A stretch of 7,167 nt of DNA from Bacillota bacterium (GTDB taxonomy: Bacteria > Bacillota > Bacilli > Lactobacillales > Aerococcaceae): the NCBI GenBank assembly GCA_023442905.1, contig JAEZWY010000201.1:1-7167 (forward strand), read 5' to 3'. Each line of letters begins with the position of its first letter. Within the stretch, counting starts at the first letter, position 1. The notes under the pieces are model-generated. The model did not search any database. It saw only the letters and a program-made list of their open reading frames with translations, and was not told where the DNA came from. Shown here one piece after another: positions 6,336 through 7,167 of this stretch. Made by a program: the position numbers and the translations under genes.

Positions 6336-7167
6336 TTAGAATTGATCTTTATTATCTGTTTGACCAGATTCTTCTTCAATTTTTTTATCTAATTTTTCTA
6401 ATTGTTTATTCGCAAAGTCGCGTCCACCTAAACCAAATGATAGGGCAAAGGCAACTGATAAGCCACCGATAATGAATAGGAAGGCCATGTTCACAATATT
6501 ATTCGCAAAGTTCAATTGATCTAATGCCATAAATACTGAGAATACCACGAATACGCCTTTAATGATTTCACCAACCCATTTACTTTGAGTGGCTTTATTC
6601 ACTAAGTCACCAACGAAACGACCACCAAAGATACCAAGACCTAAGATAATTAAAGCAATTAATACGTTAGGTAGGTAAGCAATGATTGCTGCACCAACAG
6701 TGTTTAAGATCGCTAAGTTTAATACGTTTAAGGCTTCAACCGTAAAGAATAAACCAATGACTACTGCAACTACTTGACCAATGATTTCTGAAACATTGAT
6801 GTTTTTAGTTGTTGCACCAGTTTCACGGTTGAATAAGTTGTTTAAACCAGTACCCGCAAGTAAGTTTTGTACTAACTCACCAATGACTTTAGCAATCGCA
6901 AATCCAACACCTAATAAGATTACTGCTACTAAGATATTTGGAATTGCAGCAGCTACACTATTTAATACACCGATGATTGGTGTTGCAATTGAAGAAATCC
7001 CTAATGTTTCAAGGGCTACAACTGCAATTGGAATGAAAACAACAATGTAAGCTACATAAGAAAGTACGTTAGCAATTGTATCTGCTGTTTGTCCGTCTGC
7101 TGTTTTGTTACCAGTAAATTTAGCCACATACTTGTCGATGTTAACTGTTTTAACTAGTGAGTAAACT
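6336..7167 (-). CDS. TM-helix-repeat (mechanosensitive-channel-like) membrane protein, 5' end outside window
   Basis: Partial integral membrane protein; 276 residues are visible. The reading frame stays open to the window edge (VYSLVKTVNIDKY precedes the GTG at 7127), and no Shine-Dalgarno precedes that GTG. The GTG is therefore almost certainly an internal valine and the true start lies beyond 7167. About six hydrophobic helices occur in an alternating pattern, numbered from the first visible codon: type A helices near 33-56, 127-150 and 201-220, with A(L/V)ETL, VEALNVL and MALDQL endings; type B helices near 74-101, 162-189 and 224-248, the first two with IPNILVAVILLG and LPNVLIALIILG. This internal repeat is typical of the conserved TM-helix family found in some mechanosensitive-channel-like proteins. 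After the last helix comes FGLGGRDFA and a charged 30-residue cytoplasmic-type tail. No MscS beta domain follows. Osmotic or membrane-stress role is inference from family. Confidence 0.75.
   Translation of the reverse strand, partial: VYSLVKTVNIDKYVAKFTGNKTADGQTADTIANVLSYVAYIVVFIPIAVVALETLGISSIATPIIGVLNSVAAAIPNILVAVILLGVGFAIAKVIGELVQNLLAGTGLNNLFNRETGATTKNINVSEIIGQVVAVVIGLFFTVEALNVLNLAILNTVGAAIIAYLPNVLIALIILGLGIFGGRFVGDLVNKATQSKWVGEIIKGVFVVFSVFMALDQLNFANNIVNMAFLFIIGGLSVAFALSFGLGGRDFANKQLEKLDKKIEEESGQTDNKDQF

Overview
The window comes from a low-GC Gram-positive chromosome, most likely of the order Lactobacillales. Gene content, AAGGAGG-type ribosome binding sites and A/T-rich sigma-A style promoters support this. 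The gene order and protein flavour fit Aerococcaceae, possibly Aerococcus, but that genus is an inference from memory and not a measured match. All six genes lie on the minus strand, so transcription runs from high to low coordinates. I see no believable gene on the plus strand, no mobile element, no CRISPR array and no structural RNA gene.

Layout in the direction of transcription. (1) 7167-6336: the 3' part of a membrane protein of the TM-helix-repeat / mechanosensitive-channel-like type, cut by the window edge, with a terminator at 6291-6318. (2) 6170-4971: a lipoprotein with a serine-rich linker, a beta-rich middle domain and a C-terminal GerMN-like domain. It is preceded by a 24-bp dyad that looks like an operator and followed by a strong terminator at 4933-4961. 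(3) A gap of about 300 bp containing an inverted repeat, a good promoter (4815-4843) and a roughly 135-nt leader with a terminator-like hairpin. (4) mnmE then mnmG, 21 bp apart, ending in a perfect 11-bp terminator hairpin (1313-1344). (5) An extended -10 promoter near 1254-1262, a leader of about 115 nt, a small DsrE-family gene and rsmG, 55 bp apart and probably co-transcribed.

MnmE and MnmG together install the carboxymethylaminomethyl (or aminomethyl) group on U34 of certain tRNAs. RsmG methylates 16S rRNA G527. The core is therefore the common translation-fidelity cluster mnmE-mnmG-rsmG, here interrupted by a DsrE-like gene and split into two transcription units. The lipoprotein and the membrane protein each have their own terminator and need not be functionally linked to the cluster.

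Most of the window is ordinary housekeeping sequence and I do not see a clearly new biological system. The parts most worth checking are non-coding: the mnmE leader with a possible attenuator, the two-armed inverted repeat upstream of the mnmE promoter, and the dyad in front of the lipoprotein gene. The DsrE-like gene beside the U34-modification genes is the best coding lead.
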